The position numbers and the translations under genes were made by a program. The notes below the pieces were generated by a model that saw nothing but the letters and a program-made list of their open reading frames with translations, searched no databases and had not been told where the DNA came from. A stretch of 64,000 nucleotides of DNA from Pseudomonadota bacterium. Lineage in GTDB: Bacteria; Pseudomonadota; Alphaproteobacteria; Rhizobiales; Phreatobacteraceae. This document shows positions 26,392 to 34,552 of the stretch, piece by piece; positions within the stretch are counted from its first letter, which is position 1; the number at the start of each line of letters is the position of its first letter. The stretch covers positions 1 through 64,000 of the forward strand of contig JAIUOO010000003.1 of the NCBI GenBank assembly GCA_020161695.1, written 5' to 3'.

Positions 26392-28860
26392 ATGCGACAC
26401 CGCCTTCGACAGGTCACGCTCAACCTCCTCCTCGTCGCTTGCCTCGCCCTTGTTGCCACCCTGCCGGCCGCCGCGCAGGCCCCGGTCTCGCCGCCCCCGG
26501 CGGCCGCCCCCGCGCGCGACGCGACCGACACCGCCAAGGCGAGCCTCGACCAGGCCGAACTGACGCTGGAGCGCCGTCTGTCGGATCAAGAATTGTCGGA
26601 CCTCCGGGCCCGGCTCGACCCCGTTCGCGAAGCCCTTGCGGCGGCGCAGGCGCAGGTCGAGCCCCGCCTTGCGGAGGCGCGCGACCGGCTGACCCAGCTC
26701 GGCCCGAAGCCGGCCGACAACGCGCCTCCCGAGGCGCCCGAAGCGCGCCAGCAGCGTGACGAGCAGACCAAGGCCGTCGCCGACCTCGATGCCCGCGTCC
26801 GCGCCATCCGCGTGCAGCAGGTGCGCGTCGAACAACTGGCGGAGCGCATCACCGACCGCCGTCGCCAGCTCTTCACCGCCCAGCTCTTCGAGCGCTCGGT
26901 GCCGGTGGTCGATCCAACCTTCTGGACCCAGCTGGTCGACGGCTTGCCGCGCTTCATGCGTTCGGCCCGGTTCCTCGCGACCGACTGGTGGCGCCATCTC
27001 ACCGATGTCGTCGGCTACAGCCGGCTGACCGCGGCAGCCCTTGCCGGCCTGTTCGCCGCCCTCGCGCTGACCGTCCTCTATCGCTGGCTGCGCCGGCGCG
27101 GCCTCTATGCGAATCCCGCCGACGAACCGGCCTCCAAGCTCGCCGGGGTGCTCTCCACGCTCCGCGTCGCCGCCGAACGCACGCTGGTCCTGCCGGTGCT
27201 GGTCGGCGCAGTGCTGCTGATCGCCGAGAATTTCGACCTCGTCCTGCCTCGCGCCCAACCGCTGGTCCCAACGGCAGTCATGACTGCCGTCTTCATCGTC
27301 TCGCTGACGCGCGGCATCATGCAGGGCGTGCTCGCTCCCGGCGCGCCGGCCTATCGGCTTGTCAGGCTGACTGACGCCTATGCCGAGGCGGTGTTCGCAG
27401 CCATGCGCGGCGCGGCCTGGATCCTGGCTTCCGGGCTCGTCCTGCTCGCCTTCGCCCGGGTCATCGTGGCGCCGGTCTCGGTGACTGCCTTCATCACCAC
27501 TTTGACAGCTGTTGGAATAGCCGGCGCCATCTACTGGTTCCTGCGCCGGACCACCGAGCGCAGCGAACCGGGCGGCGAAGACGCCACCGAACCGCAGGCC
27601 TGGGGCTGGACTCGCCCCGCCTTGTGGCTCGGGCTCGCGGTCATCGCCATCGCCCTGATGGCCGGCTACATCCCGCTGGCCGGCTTCGCAGCGAGCCGCA
27701 TCGCCGCAGTCGTGCTGATCGCCGCCGCCACCGTCATGCTGCTCACACTCATCGACGCGGTGATCGCCGAATGGTTCGGGCCGACGACGGTGCGCGGGCG
27801 ATCGCTCTCGGTTGCCATCGGCATCCGGCCGGAGCGGCTCGACCTGATCGGCACGCTGATCGACGGATTGTTACGCGTCATCGTGCTGATCGCCTCGGCC
27901 ATGGCGGTGTTCGGCCCCTGGGGCTTCGGCGGCGCCGGCGCCTCGCTCGAGGATGCCTTCTTCGGCCTGCGCTTCGGCGATCTGCGCAACCTCATCCTGT
28001 CGATTGCGGGCGCGGGCGCGGTGTTGGCGATCGGCTTCCTGGTGGCGCGCTCCGTGCTGAAGTGGATTCGCGAGCAGGTTCTGCCGCGCAGCGGCATCGA
28101 TGCCGGCCTGCAGAACTCCATCGCCACCATTCTCGGTTATGCCGGGTTCGCCATGGTCGCGGGCCTCGCGCTCAGGCAGCTCGGCCTCGATCTCTCCAAC
28201 ATCACGATCATCGCCGGTGCCCTGTCGGTCGGCGTCGGCTTCGGCCTGCAGTCGATCGTGTCGAACTTCGTGTCTGGCCTGATCCTGCTGGCGGAACGGC
28301 CGATCCGCGTCGGCGATTCCATCGTGGTGAAGGGCGAGGAGGGCTATGTTCGCAAGATCTCCGTCCGCTCCACCGAGATCGAGACCTTCGAGCGCGCCAC
28401 CGTCATCCTGCCGAACGCGGAGCTGATCTCCGGCGTCGTCAAGAACTGGACGCACTCCAACACGCTCGGGCGCGTGGCGATCCCGGTGCGCGTCGGCTTC
28501 GAATCCGATCCCGACATCGTCCGCGACGAACTGATCGCCGCCGCCTGCGACAACCGCTACATCGTGCAGCAGCCGCCGCCGCGCGTGTTCCTGATGCGCT
28601 TCGCCGATCTCGGCATCGAGTTCGAGCTGCGCGGCGTCGTCAGCAATGTCGAATATGCCGCGACGGTGAAGAGCGACCTGCAGCTGGCGATCCTGAAGCG
28701 GTTCCGCGATCGCGGCATCGTCATGATGCCGACCGCATCGTTCCGCGATTCCGAGATCAAGCGCGAAACGGAGCCGCCGGCATCGGTTGCCAGCGAGATG
28801 CCGCCCCCCGCGAAGCCGGAATCCACGGACAAGGCGGCGCCGGAAGTCCGCAAGGGCTGA
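26392..28860 (+). CDS. MscS-family mechanosensitive channel with DUF3772-like periplasmic domain
   Basis: An 822-aa protein. Residues 1-25 form a signal peptide (LLLVACLALVATLPAAAQAP). A Glu/Gln/Arg-rich helical region (about 45-185), like the DUF3772 domain of large MscS proteins, follows. Then come many membrane helices (about 205-600) and the MscS pore and beta domain. The signature GVGFGLQSIVSNFVSGLILL, then RPIRVGDSIVVKGEEGYV, is intact. The C-terminal tail is Pro/Lys-rich. The ATG at 26392 is chosen because the signal peptide starts there. It would open under membrane tension to release solutes. Confidence 0.92.
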   Translation: MRHRLRQVTLNLLLVACLALVATLPAAAQAPVSPPPAAAPARDATDTAKASLDQAELTLERRLSDQELSDLRARLDPVREALAAAQAQVEPRLAEARDRLTQLGPKPADNAPPEAPEARQQRDEQTKAVADLDARVRAIRVQQVRVEQLAERITDRRRQLFTAQLFERSVPVVDPTFWTQLVDGLPRFMRSARFLATDWWRHLTDVVGYSRLTAAALAGLFAALALTVLYRWLRRRGLYANPADEPASKLAGVLSTLRVAAERTLVLPVLVGAVLLIAENFDLVLPRAQPLVPTAVMTAVFIVSLTRGIMQGVLAPGAPAYRLVRLTDAYAEAVFAAMRGAAWILASGLVLLAFARVIVAPVSVTAFITTLTAVGIAGAIYWFLRRTTERSEPGGEDATEPQAWGWTRPALWLGLAVIAIALMAGYIPLAGFAASRIAAVVLIAAATVMLLTLIDAVIAEWFGPTTVRGRSLSVAIGIRPERLDLIGTLIDGLLRVIVLIASAMAVFGPWGFGGAGASLEDAFFGLRFGDLRNLILSIAGAGAVLAIGFLVARSVLKWIREQVLPRSGIDAGLQNSIATILGYAGFAMVAGLALRQLGLDLSNITIIAGALSVGVGFGLQSIVSNFVSGLILLAERPIRVGDSIVVKGEEGYVRKISVRSTEIETFERATVILPNAELISGVVKNWTHSNTLGRVAIPVRVGFESDPDIVRDELIAAACDNRYIVQQPPPRVFLMRFADLGIEFELRGVVSNVEYAATVKSDLQLAILKRFRDRGIVMMPTASFRDSEIKRETEPPASVASEMPPPAKPESTDKAAPEVRKG

Positions 28861-28876
28861 CCGGCCGGCGGGCCGT

Positions 28877-29422
28877 TCAGTTGAACAGCCGCGCCACCGA
28901 TCCACGCGCCGATGCGATCGCGCCGGTGATCCTGTCCTCCATCGGCAGGCGCGGCAGCGACAGGCCGAACAGTTTCGGACGCTCGGCCGTTGCCGGCGGA
29001 GGACTGGCCGAAACCGGCACGGTCATGGCGGCAAATTCCAGCGGAGCCTGCGGCCGGGGTTCCGGCACGGGCGCCGGCACCCGCCGGCGCTCGGCCACGC
29101 GCGCCACGACCGGCCGCGGCATGGTCGCCGCCGTCGCCACCACGGGAACGATGGCCGCGGCCTTTTCCACCAGAGCACTTTCGAGACGGTCGGGCGGACG
29201 CACCGGCTGCCGCCGGAACACCTCGTCGAGATCGGCCGCGGGCGCGGCGAGACGTGCTCCCGACGCCAGCCGGACCGGCGGATTCTGCGTGGTGGTCCCG
29301 AACATCGTCACGACGCGCGGCACGATCACCGCGGCGCAGCTGGCCGCGACGACCGACATCGCGACCTGCACGGCAAGGCGCCTGCCGCCCGCCGCGATCT
29401 TCATGAACAATGCCTGCGCCAT
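28877..29422 (-). CDS. Hypothetical single-span membrane protein, Pro/Ala/Arg-rich
   Basis: A protein of 181 aa from the ATG at 29422 (an upstream ATG at 29467 would add 15). A basic start (MAQALFMKIAAGGRR) leads into one hydrophobic segment (LAVQVAMSVVAASCAAVIVP, about 16-35). The remainder is Pro/Ala/Val/Arg-rich and low in complexity until a short amphipathic end (DRITGAIASARGSVARLFN). I do not recognise a family. It is convergent with the MscS-type gene (16-bp gap). Coding use looks genuine, but function is unknown. Confidence 0.55.
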   Translation of the reverse strand: MAQALFMKIAAGGRRLAVQVAMSVVAASCAAVIVPRVVTMFGTTTQNPPVRLASGARLAAPAADLDEVFRRQPVRPPDRLESALVEKAAAIVPVVATAATMPRPVVARVAERRRVPAPVPEPRPQAPLEFAAMTVPVSASPPPATAERPKLFGLSLPRLPMEDRITGAIASARGSVARLFN

Positions 29423-29527
29423 GATCTCTGGCTCCCGGATACCGACGCGCGGAAAAGAGCCCGGCATTGAGGCTGGATTCCGGATCGGACTGTGGCGGAG
29501 GTCGCGCCCTTCGGTGTCTGAATGTAT

Positions 29528-30235
29528 CTATGAGGCCCGGCGACGCAGCGCCTCGTCGGCCGAAAGCCATGCCTGAAAGGCGAGATGCCCCGGCGGCGTC
29601 ACCGTCAGCGTCCGGCTGGTCGCCGACCGCCGCGCCCAGCCTTTCGCCATGGCGTGATCCAGCACGGCCTTGCCGAGTGCGCCGCCGAGATGCGGCCGCC
29701 GCTCGCTCCAGTCGAGGCAGGTGCGGCAGAGCGGCCGGCGGCTCTTCTCCAGCGCCGCGACATCGATCCCCTCTGCTACGAAGAAGGCCTTGCCCGCCGG
29801 TGTCAGCGACACTGCTGCGTCGGCCAGCGCCAGCCGGCCCGTCTCCACGAAGCCCTCGAACAGGCGCACGGCCCATTCGCCGGCCATGTGGTCGTAGCAG
29901 ACGCGGGAGCGGCGCATGTCGGGGTCGCGCGGGCCCGTGCGCGTGCGCAGGTTGCCCGTGCGCGCGGCAATGCCCATCAGCCCCTCGATGACCTGTGCGA
30001 TGTCGGCCCCCGACAACCGGAAATAGCGGTGCCGCCCCTGCGCCTCGACCATCAGCAGGCCAGCCTCGCGCAGCTTCGCGAGATGTCCGCTCGCGGTCTG
30101 GGCGGTGATACCGGCCTCGTTCGCGAGCTCGCCGGCGGTCAGCGCCCGGCCCGACATCAGCGCACCCAGCATGTTGGCGCGCGCGGGGTCGCCGATCAGC
30201 GAGGCAACCTCGGCGATGGATGGACCTTCCTTCAT
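29528..30235 (-). CDS. ArsR-family transcriptional regulator, long form
   Basis: A 235-aa regulator with an N-terminal winged helix (EVASLIGDPARANMLGALMS, then ANEAGITAQTASGHLAKLRE), typical of ArsR/SmtB. The C-terminal 130 residues are an extension beyond the usual 100-aa length, with a conserved-looking cysteine motif C-R-T-C-LDWSERRPHLGGALG and an earlier CYDHMAGEWAVRLFEGF. No classic arsenic or zinc site was seen. The start at 30235 opens directly into the DNA-binding domain. It is divergent from a TauE/SafE exporter gene, with a 16-bp palindrome in the gap, so it probably controls that gene and itself. Cys residues could sense metal or a sulfur compound, by inference. Confidence 0.85.
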   Translation of the reverse strand: MKEGPSIAEVASLIGDPARANMLGALMSGRALTAGELANEAGITAQTASGHLAKLREAGLLMVEAQGRHRYFRLSGADIAQVIEGLMGIAARTGNLRTRTGPRDPDMRRSRVCYDHMAGEWAVRLFEGFVETGRLALADAAVSLTPAGKAFFVAEGIDVAALEKSRRPLCRTCLDWSERRPHLGGALGKAVLDHAMAKGWARRSATSRTLTVTPPGHLAFQAWLSADEALRRRAS

Positions 30236-30289
30236 GGCGTGCCTCCCCCTGTCATGGGAGCACCTTAAGGCCCGCCGCCGCAACAACGG

Positions 30290-30305
30290 TTCGGCCGCGG
30301 CCGAA
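30290..30305. promoter_or_regulatory. Perfect 16-bp palindrome, candidate ArsR-type operator
   Basis: TTCGGCCGCGGCCGAA is a perfect palindrome located between the divergent regulator gene (start 30235) and the exporter gene (start 30377). ArsR proteins bind as dimers to such dyads. Assignment rests on position and symmetry only; high GC makes chance palindromes more likely here. Confidence 0.45.
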
Positions 30306-30376
30306 GCTTCGACGCGGCCGCATCGGGAGATTGACGGCCGGCGGCAGCGCCCGCCAAGAGAAGTCCGGGAGCCAAC

Positions 30377-31111
30377 ATGTTCATCCTTGCCGTCGCATCC
30401 GCCGTCTTCGTCCTTGCCGGCCTCGTCAAGGGCGTGATCGGCCTCGGCCTGCCGACCATCGCCGTCGGCATGCTCAGCCTGTTCGTGACGCCGGCGCAAG
30501 CCGCGTCGTGGATGCTGGTGCCCTCGCTGCTGACGAACATCTGGCAGGTCGCGGCCGGTCCGAATCTGTGGTCGCTGACCAGGCGCCTTGGCACCATGCT
30601 CGCCGGCATCGTCATCGGCACCTTCGCCGGCTCCGGCATCATCACGGGCTCGTTTGCCGGCCACGCGGCGGTGGCGCTGGGCGTCGTGCTGATCCTCTAT
30701 GCGGGGCTTGCCCTCTCCTCGTTCCGTCCAAAGGTGCCCGCCGCCGCCGAGCCCTGGCTGTCGCCCGTCATCGGCCTTGCAACCGGCATTGTCTCGGCCG
30801 GCACCGGCATCTTCGTCATGCCCTCGGTGCCCTATCTGCAGGCGCTCGGCTTCGAGAAGGACGACCTCGTCCAGGCGCTCGGCGTCACCTTCCTCGTCGC
30901 GACGGTGGCGCTCGGCCTCGGCCTTGCGCGCGAAGGCACGCTGCAGATGGACACCGCGATCTTCTCGACATGGATGCTGCTGCCTGCTCTCGCCGGCATG
31001 TGGTTCGGTCAGGTGGTGCGCTCGCGCATCAGCGCCGCGACCTTCCGCACCTGCTTCCTCGTCGGACTGATCATCCTCGGCGCGCATCTGGCGCTGAAGC
31101 CGTTGTTTTGA
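30377..31111 (+). CDS. TauE/SafE (TSUP) family transporter
   Basis: A 244-aa membrane protein with about eight hydrophobic segments in two related halves. Family features are the early GLVKGVIGLGLPTIAVGMLS and the second-half GLATGIVSAGTGIFVMPSVP. TSUP proteins move sulfite, sulfoacetate, taurine-derived or similar organic anions. It is divergent from the Cys-containing ArsR-type regulator. A second, only distantly similar TSUP protein is at 33556. It is followed by a dispersed repeat. Confidence 0.9.
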   Translation: MFILAVASAVFVLAGLVKGVIGLGLPTIAVGMLSLFVTPAQAASWMLVPSLLTNIWQVAAGPNLWSLTRRLGTMLAGIVIGTFAGSGIITGSFAGHAAVALGVVLILYAGLALSSFRPKVPAAAEPWLSPVIGLATGIVSAGTGIFVMPSVPYLQALGFEKDDLVQALGVTFLVATVALGLGLAREGTLQMDTAIFSTWMLLPALAGMWFGQVVRSRISAATFRTCFLVGLIILGAHLALKPLF

Positions 31112-31135
31112 AGGGCAGCCTAGTCGTACGCTTTA

Positions 31136-31225
31136 CGTCATGGCCGGGCTTGTCCCGGCCATCCACGACTTGAACACGACGGATCAAGGAATTCGTGGAT
31201 ACCCGGCCCAAGGCCGGGCATGACG
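31136..31225. repeat. Dispersed 90-bp palindromic repeat, copy 1
   Basis: Outer arms CGTCATG (31136-31142) and CATGACG (31219-31225) enclose CCGGGCTTGTCCCGGCCATC and, on the other side, GTGGATACCCGGCCC. It would fold into a long hairpin. Three near-identical copies are at 34354, 37860 and 50260. It lies between two convergent genes (TSUP and recD2-like). Confidence 0.92.
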
Positions 31226-31262
31226 TCGAGGGCCTGCGAGGAGCAATGCGACTCCGGGAGAA

Positions 31263-33449
31263 TTACCCCTCCAGCCATTCCCGCAGCTTCGTCGTCCTCG
31301 GCCGCATGCGGCCGCCATCCACCGCGATCCTGAGCGCGCGGCTCTCGCCGACCAGCACGACGAACGAGCGCCCGCGCGTCACCGCCGTATAGATCAGGTT
31401 GCGCGCCAGCATCGGGTAATGCTGCGTCGTCACCGGAATGACCACGGCCGGATACTCCGAGCCCTGGCTCTTGTGGATGGTGGTGGCATAGGCCGGCACG
31501 AGGTTCTCAAGCTCGGCGAAGGGATAGACCACCTGCCGGCCGTCGAAGAGCGCGATGAGTTCGCCCTCCTCCTGATCGATCCTGAGCACCGAGCCGAGGT
31601 CGCCGTTGAACACGTCGCGGTCATAGTCGTTGGCGGTCTGCATGACGCGGTCGCCGGCCGCGTAGGTCCAGCCATAGCGCTCGATGGAGCGCCCCTGCGA
31701 CGGATTCAGCACCTTCTGCAATTCGATGTTCAGGTTGCGCGCGCCGAGCAGCCCCTTGTTCATCGGCGACAGCACCTGCACGTCGCGCACGGGATCGAAG
31801 CCGAAGCGGCGGGGTATGCGTTCCTTGACGATCTCGACGATCTTGGCGAGCCCGTCCTCTGGCGAATTCATCTCGACGAAGTAGAAGTCGCTCGCCTCGC
31901 CCGGCGCCGGCGGCTCCGGCATCTCGCCGTGATTGATGCGGTGGGCGCTCGCGATGATACGGCTCGCCTCGGCCTGCCGGAACACCTCCGTCAGCCGCGC
32001 CACCGGCACGAGGCCGGAATTGATGATGTCGGCCAGCACCTGCCCCGGCCCGACGGAAGGGAGCTGGTCCACGTCGCCGACCAGCAGCAGCGCGGCATCC
32101 GCCGGCAGGGCCTCTACCAGCGCCAGCATCAGCGGCACGTCGACCATCGAGGTCTCGTCCACGACCAGCAGGTCGCAGTCGAGCAGGTTTTCCCGCCCGC
32201 GCGAGAAGGCGCCGAATTCGGGATCGATCTCCAGCAGCCGGTGGATGGTCTTCGCCTCCAGCCCGGTCTGCTCGGCCATGCGCTTGGCGGCGCGGCCGGT
32301 GGGCGCCGCGAGCACGACGCTGACATCCTGCCGCGTGAGAATCTTGAGGATCGTGTCGAGCAGCGTCGTCTTGCCGACGCCCGGGCCGCCGGTAATGACC
32401 GAGACCTTTGCGGCGAGGATGGTCGCCAGTGCCTCGCGCTGCGACGGGGCGAGCGACTTGCCGGTGCGCTCCTCGACCCGTGGCACTTCGCGGGCAAGGT
32501 CGATCTCGCCCCATGGCGGCCTGCCCTTCGCGAGGTCGCGCAGACGCTCGCCGATGATCTTCTCGGCTCGGTGCAGTTCCTTCAGGAAGAGATGCGTTTC
32601 GCCGCCGATCGTGTCGGCGACGAGGTTGCGCGACGCCACTTCCGCATCCGCGGCTTCAGCGATCAGCCTCTCGTCGGCATCGAGCAGGCGGGCAGCGAGT
32701 TCCACGGCCTGCCCGCGCGGCAGGCCGGTATGGCCGTCATCGCGCGCCTGCTGGAGCGCGTAGGTGATGCCGGCGCGCATGCGCTCGGGCGCGTCGCGGG
32801 CAAGGCCAAGCGAGGTCGCGACACCGTCCGCCGTGAGGAAGCCGATGCCCCTGACATCGCGGGCGAGGCGGTATGGATCCTGCCGGATCAGACCGATCGC
32901 GTCGGTTCCGAGCGCCCGGAACACCCGCGCCGCCTGGCCGAGGCCAAGCCCGTGCTCCTGCAGGAACACGCCGAGGTCGCGGACGATGCGATCCTCCGCC
33001 CAGCTCTCGGTGATCCGCCTGATCCGCGCGTCGGTGAGGCCCGGTAGTTCCTTCAGCCGTTGCGGCTCGTTGTCGAGGATCTCGAAGGTGCGCTTGCCGA
33101 AGGCCTGAACGATCTTGTGGGCGGTGGCGATGCCGATGCCCTTGATCGCGCCGGAAGCAAGATAGCGCTCGATACCGTCCTTCGAAGCCGGCGGCGCGGT
33201 GACGAGGCTCGTCGCCTTGAACTGGAGGCCGTGGGTGCGGTCGTTGATCCACGAACCCTGCGCCGTCATCATCTCGCCGGCGGCGACCGTCGCGGCCGTG
33301 CCGACGATGGCGACCGGCTGCGGCCGGCCGCGCACGCGCACCTTCAGCACCGCGAAACCGGTCGCGGGCGAATGGAACGTAACCCTCTCGATGGTGCCGG
33401 TCAGGGTCTCGACCGGGCCGGACGACGGCGAAGCGGCGCTCTCGCGCAT
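31263..33449 (-). CDS. RecD2-type SF1B DNA helicase
   Basis: A 728-aa ATP-dependent helicase of the RecD2 (RecD-like) type: an OB-like N-terminal region (GTIERVTFHSPATGFAVLKV, 18-37), helix-hairpin-helix repeats (AIKGIGIATAHKIVQAFG, 101-118), and two RecA-like motor domains. Walker A is TGGPGVGKTT (353-362), motif II is VDETSMVD, and the C-terminal SH3/motif VI region reads YATTIHKSQGSEYP and TAVTRGRSFVVLVG. RecD2 acts alone with 5'-3' polarity in repair, unlike RecBCD RecD. The ATG at 33449 is chosen as the first Met before the conserved N-terminus; the frame is open upstream without similarity. Confidence 0.93.
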   Translation of the reverse strand: MRESAASPSSGPVETLTGTIERVTFHSPATGFAVLKVRVRGRPQPVAIVGTAATVAAGEMMTAQGSWINDRTHGLQFKATSLVTAPPASKDGIERYLASGAIKGIGIATAHKIVQAFGKRTFEILDNEPQRLKELPGLTDARIRRITESWAEDRIVRDLGVFLQEHGLGLGQAARVFRALGTDAIGLIRQDPYRLARDVRGIGFLTADGVATSLGLARDAPERMRAGITYALQQARDDGHTGLPRGQAVELAARLLDADERLIAEAADAEVASRNLVADTIGGETHLFLKELHRAEKIIGERLRDLAKGRPPWGEIDLAREVPRVEERTGKSLAPSQREALATILAAKVSVITGGPGVGKTTLLDTILKILTRQDVSVVLAAPTGRAAKRMAEQTGLEAKTIHRLLEIDPEFGAFSRGRENLLDCDLLVVDETSMVDVPLMLALVEALPADAALLLVGDVDQLPSVGPGQVLADIINSGLVPVARLTEVFRQAEASRIIASAHRINHGEMPEPPAPGEASDFYFVEMNSPEDGLAKIVEIVKERIPRRFGFDPVRDVQVLSPMNKGLLGARNLNIELQKVLNPSQGRSIERYGWTYAAGDRVMQTANDYDRDVFNGDLGSVLRIDQEEGELIALFDGRQVVYPFAELENLVPAYATTIHKSQGSEYPAVVIPVTTQHYPMLARNLIYTAVTRGRSFVVLVGESRALRIAVDGGRMRPRTTKLREWLEG

Positions 33450-33555
33450 GGCGGCGAATCGCGGATGACGATGGACGGGAACAGGCGGCGAACCTAGAAC
33501 GACGGGGCCCGCCCGTCCACGCCGAACCGGCGCACCTGCTCCCGGCCCGCCCCGC

Positions 33556-34317
33556 ATGGCTTTCGCGCTTTCCGATGTCAGCCTCGTCCAGGCCGCGATC
33601 GTGGCCGGCACGGCCTTCGGGGCCGCCATTGTCGGCGGCATGGCCGGCTATGGCACCGGGCTGCTGCTGCCGCTGGTCCTCGTGCCCGTCATCGGCGCGG
33701 AAAACGTCGTGCCGGTTATCGCCGTCTCCTCCATGTTCACCAATGCCGGCCGGCTTGTCGCCATGCGCGCCTTTGTCGACTGGCGGAAGGTCGCGCTGCT
33801 GCTGCCGCTGTCGGTGCCGCTGGTCATCCTCTCGGCCTATGGGTTCACGCGGCTCGACGAGCGCGGCGCCTCGCTGGTCATCGGCGCCATGCTGATCGTG
33901 CTGGTGCCGCTGCGCCGCTGGCTCGCCCATGTCGGCTTTCGCATTGCCGGCTGGCAGCTCATCCCCGCCGGCGGCGTCTATGGCTTCGTCACCGGCACCT
34001 CCACCGGCGCGGGCGTCATTCTCGTCTCGTTCCTGATGGCGGCGGGGCTGACCGGCCCGGCCGTGGTCGCGACCGACGCCGCCGCCTCCATCGCCATCGG
34101 CATCGCCAAGGCGGCGACCTTCGGCTGGAACGCGGCCCTGCCGCCGCCAGTGCTGATCTTCGCCCTGCTGGTCGGGCTGGCGACGCTCCCCGGTGCCTTC
34201 GTCGCGCGCTTCATCCTCGAACGCCTGCCGGTGCGGCTCCACACGCTCATGCTCGAAATGGTCATCGTCATTGGTGGCATCGGGGTGATCGCAAGAGGCC
34301 TCATGACGCCGCCGTGA
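33556..34317 (+). CDS. TauE/SafE (TSUP) family transporter
   Basis: A 253-aa membrane protein with about eight hydrophobic segments. GAAIVGGMAGYGTGLLLPLV near the N-terminus and GGVYGFVTGTSTGAGVILVS in the second half are the paired TSUP motifs. It is divergent from the recD2-like gene with 106 bp between. Substrate unknown. It is only distantly similar to the TSUP protein at 30377. A dispersed repeat follows at 34354. Confidence 0.88.
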   Translation: MAFALSDVSLVQAAIVAGTAFGAAIVGGMAGYGTGLLLPLVLVPVIGAENVVPVIAVSSMFTNAGRLVAMRAFVDWRKVALLLPLSVPLVILSAYGFTRLDERGASLVIGAMLIVLVPLRRWLAHVGFRIAGWQLIPAGGVYGFVTGTSTGAGVILVSFLMAAGLTGPAVVATDAAASIAIGIAKAATFGWNAALPPPVLIFALLVGLATLPGAFVARFILERLPVRLHTLMLEMVIVIGGIGVIARGLMTPP

Positions 34318-34353
34318 GAGGTTGGTTCATCATGCGGAAGCGCTGCCGGTTGT

Positions 34354-34443
34354 CGTCATGGCCGGGCTTGTCCCGGCCATCCACGACTTGGACACGATCC
34401 GGAAAGCAATTCGTGGATACCCGGGCCAAGCCCGGGCATGACG
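34354..34443. repeat. Dispersed 90-bp palindromic repeat, copy 2
   Basis: The same element as at 31136, with CGTCATGGCCGGGCTTGTCC at its left end and CAAGCCCGGGCATGACG at its right end. The central spacer differs (GACACGATCCGGAAAGC). It lies between two genes in the same direction (TSUP and the Na/Pi cotransporter-like gene). Confidence 0.92.
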
Positions 34444-34552
34444 AATTCCGCATCTCAAACCGTTTGCGGGCCAGACTCTGAGGCAGATGCTGCGGCGCAA
34501 CATAGGCACCTTGAAGTATTTCGCTGGCTAATGATAAGCTTCCCGCGAAGCG

